DNA from: Thermococcus camini
GTDB taxonomy: Archaea > Methanobacteriota_B > Thermococci > Thermococcales > Thermococcaceae
Assembly (NCBI RefSeq): GCF_904067545.1
Contig: NZ_LR881183.1
Span: 872,277 to 936,276 of the forward strand
Direction: 5' to 3'
DNA: 64,000 nt
Shown: piece after piece, positions 61,249 to 64,000 of the stretch
Position numbering within the stretch: the stretch's first letter is position 1
Layout of the letters: the number at the start of each line of letters is the position of its first letter
Notes under the pieces: generated by a model
What the model was told of the DNA's origin: nothing
What the model saw: only the letters and a program-made list of their open reading frames with translations
Databases searched by the model: none
Made by a program: the position numbers and the translations under genes

Positions 61249-62163
61249 ATGATAATCCCGACGGCTCTCTTCATGGCGTGGGCGATAGGTGCGAACGACA
61301 GTGCAAAGGCCGTTGGAACTGCCGTTGGCTCAGGGGTTATCAGCTTCAAACGGGCCGTGCTGCTCATAGGTATCTTCACAACGCTCGGCGTTATCATCGG
61401 TGGTTCCAGCGTTTCTGGAACGGTCAGCGGACTGGCCGAGGGAATGTCCGCGGTTGAGGTCGGTCTCGTCCTCTTCAGCGCCGCCTCCGCTGTAACCCTC
61501 GCGAGCCTCTGGGGAAGGCCAATCTCAACGACCCAGTCCATAATAGGCGGCCTCGTTGGGGCTTCCCTTGCCCTTGGACTGCCAGTCGACTGGTGGACCG
61601 TTGGAAAAATAGCCTCGGCGTGGGTTCTCTCACCGATCGTCGCCGCGCTCTTCGCGGTGGCCGTCTACCGTCTCTATAAGCCCATGGTGAGGAGGATAAA
61701 ATGCCTAAGAAACCTTGAACTGACCCAGAAGTGGCTCGTCTTCACGGCGGCGGCTTTTTCAGCCTTCAACCTTGGTGCCAACGAGCTCTCCAACGTCGCC
61801 GGACTGATGGAGAGCCTGGGAATCAACGGCCCCTTCAGACTGGTTCTGGCCATTACCCTCGCCCTGGGAGCGCTGACATTCAGCTACGAGGTGATGATGA
61901 CGGTCGGAAGGGACATCTCACCCCTCGGGCCAACGTCGGCCTTTTCAAGCCAGTTCGGTGCATCTTTAGCAGTGAGCGCGGCCAACCTCATCGGCCTGCC
62001 CGTCAGCTCGGGCCAGGCCATAGTGGGAGCCATAAGTGGCCTCGGACTCTACAAGGGTGAGCATGTGAACATCAAACTCCTCGTGGGAATCGTGAAGGGC
62101 TGGGTAATAGCCCCGGTTTTTGCGGGAACCATAGCGTACCTTCTCATCACGTTCTTAGCTTAG
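61249..62163 (+). CDS. PiT-family phosphate permease
   Basis: A 304-residue inorganic phosphate transporter with two inverted halves: GANDSAKAVGTAVGSG at the start and GANELSNVAGLMES in the second half. About ten membrane segments. ATG 61249 (MIIPTALF) follows AGTGATAACG; the GTG at 61240 lies in that site. It moves phosphate with sodium or protons. No PhoU-like gene is adjacent, unlike many bacterial PiT operons. Confidence 0.91.
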   Translation: MIIPTALFMAWAIGANDSAKAVGTAVGSGVISFKRAVLLIGIFTTLGVIIGGSSVSGTVSGLAEGMSAVEVGLVLFSAASAVTLASLWGRPISTTQSIIGGLVGASLALGLPVDWWTVGKIASAWVLSPIVAALFAVAVYRLYKPMVRRIKCLRNLELTQKWLVFTAAAFSAFNLGANELSNVAGLMESLGINGPFRLVLAITLALGALTFSYEVMMTVGRDISPLGPTSAFSSQFGASLAVSAANLIGLPVSSGQAIVGAISGLGLYKGEHVNIKLLVGIVKGWVIAPVFAGTIAYLLITFLA

Positions 62164-62204
62164 GCTTTTAAACCCCCCGCCGAAGGTCTCAGAGGTGTTG
62201 AGAG

Positions 62205-63947
62205 ATGGTCGAGTTTAAGTTTGAGGTAAAGGCGAGAGACGCCGCGGGAAGGATTGGGAAGTTGACCGTTAACGGAAAAACGATAGAGACTCCAGCTATA
62301 ATGCCGGTCATCAACCCGAAGCAGCTTATAGTGACGCCAAGGGAACTCAAGGAAATGGGCTTTGGAATGATAATCACCAACTCCTACATCATCTACAAGA
62401 CGCCCGAACTCAGGGAGAATGCCCTTGAGCTTGGAATCCACGGGCTCCTCGATTACGACGGTATCATCGAGGTCGATTCAGGCTCCTTCCAGCTCATGCG
62501 CTACGGCGGCGTGGACGTTACGAACAGGGAGATTATCGAGTTCCAGGAGAGGATAGGCGTCGATATAGGCACCTTCCTCGACATTCCGACCCCACCGGAT
62601 GCACCGAGAGAGAAGGCCGAGGAGGACCTCAGGGTGACCCTTGAAAGGGCAAAGGAAGCCGAGGAAGTCAAGAACATCGCGATGAACGCGGCAGTTCAGG
62701 GATCCACCTATCCAGACCTGAGAACCTATGCCGCCAAAAAGCTCAGCGAGATGGACTTTGAGATTCATCCCATCGGCGCTGTAGTTCCGCTCATGGAGAG
62801 CTACCGATATAAAGACCTTGTTGATGTCGTTATTGCTTCAAAGCAGGGGCTCAGGCCCGACAGGCCGGTTCATCTGTTCGGCGCAGGTCACCCGATGATT
62901 TTTGCTTTAGCGGTCGCTATGGGGATTGACCTCTTCGATTCCGCGAGCTACGCCCTCTACGCGAAGGACGACCGCTACCTGACGCCCGAAGGCACCAAAA
63001 GGCTGGAAGAGCTCGAATACTTTCCCTGCTCCTGTCCGGTGTGCTCACGCTACACGCCTCAAGAGCTTCGCGAGATGCCGAAGGAAGAGAGGACGAGGCT
63101 TCTGGCTCTCCACAACCTCTGGGTAATCCGCGAGGAGCTCAACCGGGTCAAGCAGGCGATAAAGGAGGGAACCCTCTGGGAGCTCGTGGACGAGAGAGCT
63201 CGCTCACACCCGAAGCTTTACGCTGCTTACAAGAGACTGCTGGAGTACAGGGACTACCTCGAAAAGAACGAGCCGGTGACCAAGGCGAGTGCCTTCTTCA
63301 AGGTGAGCGAGGAAGCTATGAGCTGGCCGATCGCCCAGCGCGCTAAGGAGAGGGCAGAGCGCGTTAAGAGCAAGTTCCCTGAGACAATAGAACACCCTAT
63401 ATTCGGAGAGATACCTAGGTACCTCGGCTTAACCTACCCCTTCGCCCAGAGCGAGGGCGAGGAAGAATTCACCATAACCAAGCCCGCCAGGGGAGAAGCA
63501 AGGAGCTATGTTATGGCCATAGCGGAATACCAGTTCGGAGAAGGGGCCGGCGAGGCGTTCAGAGATGCCTTCGTCGAGCTGTCAAGAAAGACCGGAATGC
63601 CGAGGCAGATAAAGGCCAATGGCAAGCACCTTGCGACCTTTAGAGCGGAGGACGGTCTGTTAACCCTCGGCATCGAGGGTGCCAGAAGGCTACGTGAGAT
63701 ACTGCCGTTCCCGAGGATGCGCGTTGTGGTCAACGAAGATGCAGACCCCTTCGCACGGAAGGGCAAGAACGTCTTCGCCAAGTTCGTGGTCGATGCAGAC
63801 CCGGATATAAGGCCCTACGACGAGGTTCTGGTGGTAAACGAGCGCGATGAGCTTCTCGCGACCGGACAGACCCTTCTCAACGGCGAGGAACTGAAGGTCT
63901 TCCAGAGCGGTTTAGCCGTGAAGGTTCGCAGGGGCGTTGAGAAGTAG
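62205..63947 (+). CDS. tgtA: Archaeosine tRNA-guanine transglycosylase
   Basis: A 580-residue enzyme that swaps G15 of tRNA for preQ0, the first committed step of archaeosine. Catalytic-domain segments are IEVDSGSFQLMRYGGV (D91), LFGAGHPMIF and IDLFDSASYALYA (second Asp). Zinc ligands are in FPCSCPVCSRYTPQE. The C-terminal domains end in a PUA module (FPRMRVVVNEDADPFARKGKN..., ELKVFQSGLAVKVRRG). Start ATG 62205 follows AGGTGTTGAGAG. Confidence 0.96.
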   Translation: MVEFKFEVKARDAAGRIGKLTVNGKTIETPAIMPVINPKQLIVTPRELKEMGFGMIITNSYIIYKTPELRENALELGIHGLLDYDGIIEVDSGSFQLMRYGGVDVTNREIIEFQERIGVDIGTFLDIPTPPDAPREKAEEDLRVTLERAKEAEEVKNIAMNAAVQGSTYPDLRTYAAKKLSEMDFEIHPIGAVVPLMESYRYKDLVDVVIASKQGLRPDRPVHLFGAGHPMIFALAVAMGIDLFDSASYALYAKDDRYLTPEGTKRLEELEYFPCSCPVCSRYTPQELREMPKEERTRLLALHNLWVIREELNRVKQAIKEGTLWELVDERARSHPKLYAAYKRLLEYRDYLEKNEPVTKASAFFKVSEEAMSWPIAQRAKERAERVKSKFPETIEHPIFGEIPRYLGLTYPFAQSEGEEEFTITKPARGEARSYVMAIAEYQFGEGAGEAFRDAFVELSRKTGMPRQIKANGKHLATFRAEDGLLTLGIEGARRLREILPFPRMRVVVNEDADPFARKGKNVFAKFVVDADPDIRPYDEVLVVNERDELLATGQTLLNGEELKVFQSGLAVKVRRGVEK

Positions 63948-63949
63948 AA

Positions 63950-63960
63950 AATTTTATAAC
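63950..63960 (+). promoter_or_regulatory. TATA box of the tRNA gene
   Basis: AAAATTTTATAA about 30 bases before the tRNA 5' end, directly after the tgtA stop codon. The spacing fits archaeal transcription starting near 63982. Confidence 0.55.
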
Positions 63961-63985
63961 GTCCCTCTCTTCTCCTATTTCGGGC

Positions 63986-64000
63986 GGGCCCGTGGTCTAG
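63986..64000 (+). tRNA. tRNA, first 15 bases only (window edge)
   Basis: GGGCCCGTGGTCTAG matches a tRNA 5' acceptor strand GGGCCCG, T8, and D-arm start GGTCTAG. It has its own TATA box upstream. The anticodon is outside the window, so the amino acid is unknown; I recall tRNA-Val of related species starting this way. Confidence 0.75.

Overview
The window is a hyperthermophilic euryarchaeal chromosome segment, almost certainly Thermococcus or a close Thermococcales relative. The signs are archaeal TATA/BRE promoters, GGTG-type ribosome binding sites with frequent GTG and TTG starts, archaea-only enzymes (PurP, PurO, TgtA, archaeal S-adenosylmethionine synthetase, archaeal ProS), 2-oxoacid:ferredoxin oxidoreductases, and several proteins that closely resemble Pyrococcus enzymes I know from memory. 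Genes are densely packed on both strands, with many ATGA or GTGA overlaps.

Layout. 1-5.4 kb: partial translin-like gene, a GC-rich structured RNA locus (probably an H/ACA guide), S-adenosylmethionine synthetase, a kinase/HtpX/phosphoesterase run and an aromatic aminotransferase. 5.5-8.4 kb: VapBC, a NodU-type carbamoyltransferase and a small secreted protein. 8.4-14.3 kb: ProS, a D-2-hydroxyacid dehydrogenase with an M42 peptidase, and two TauE/SafE permeases around an unknown membrane protein. 14.3-19.4 kb: a secreted coiled-coil protein, a membrane-anchored winged-helix regulator and MetG. 19.4-22.1 kb: a PTPS-family enzyme, a second VapBC pair and a TnpB-only IS605-type element. 22.1-28.7 kb: a long operon (korD-korA-korB, MNT-HEPN, korC, then a second korA-korB-korC) followed by a DUF192 gene. 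28.8-30.9 kb: RaSEA radical SAM enzyme and SurE. 30.9-33.6 kb: a more A+T-rich accessory island with a secreted C39-like peptidase and tandem paralogous membrane proteins. 33.6-40 kb: FtsY, a C/D box guide RNA and a BmpA-type nucleoside ABC importer. 40-49.8 kb: an orphan metal-binding protein, a secreted metallopeptidase, a phosphoribosyltransferase, CysS, a long-tailed FKBP isomerase and several membrane or unknown proteins. 49.8-55.4 kb: divergent thiamine (ThiDN, Thi4 / ThiC) and late purine (PurC-PurP-PurO) genes. 55.4-64 kb: a frameshifted Na+/solute symporter, prolyl oligopeptidase, KaiC-like ATPase, glycosyltransferase, phosphate permease, TgtA and the first bases of a tRNA.

How the parts connect. 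The Kor enzymes oxidise 2-oxoacids made by aminotransferases during peptide fermentation, in keeping with the peptidases, prolyl oligopeptidase and symporters here. ThiC and the purine genes sit together at the aminoimidazole ribotide branch point. TgtA and RaSEA belong to archaeosine synthesis. The most notable non-ordinary items are two guide-RNA loci outside any gene, the MNT-HEPN pair translationally embedded in the kor operon, the C39-like/FENWTG-membrane-protein island with a decayed third copy, and three genes broken by single-base changes in short homopolymers. Those three could be sequencing errors or real decay.
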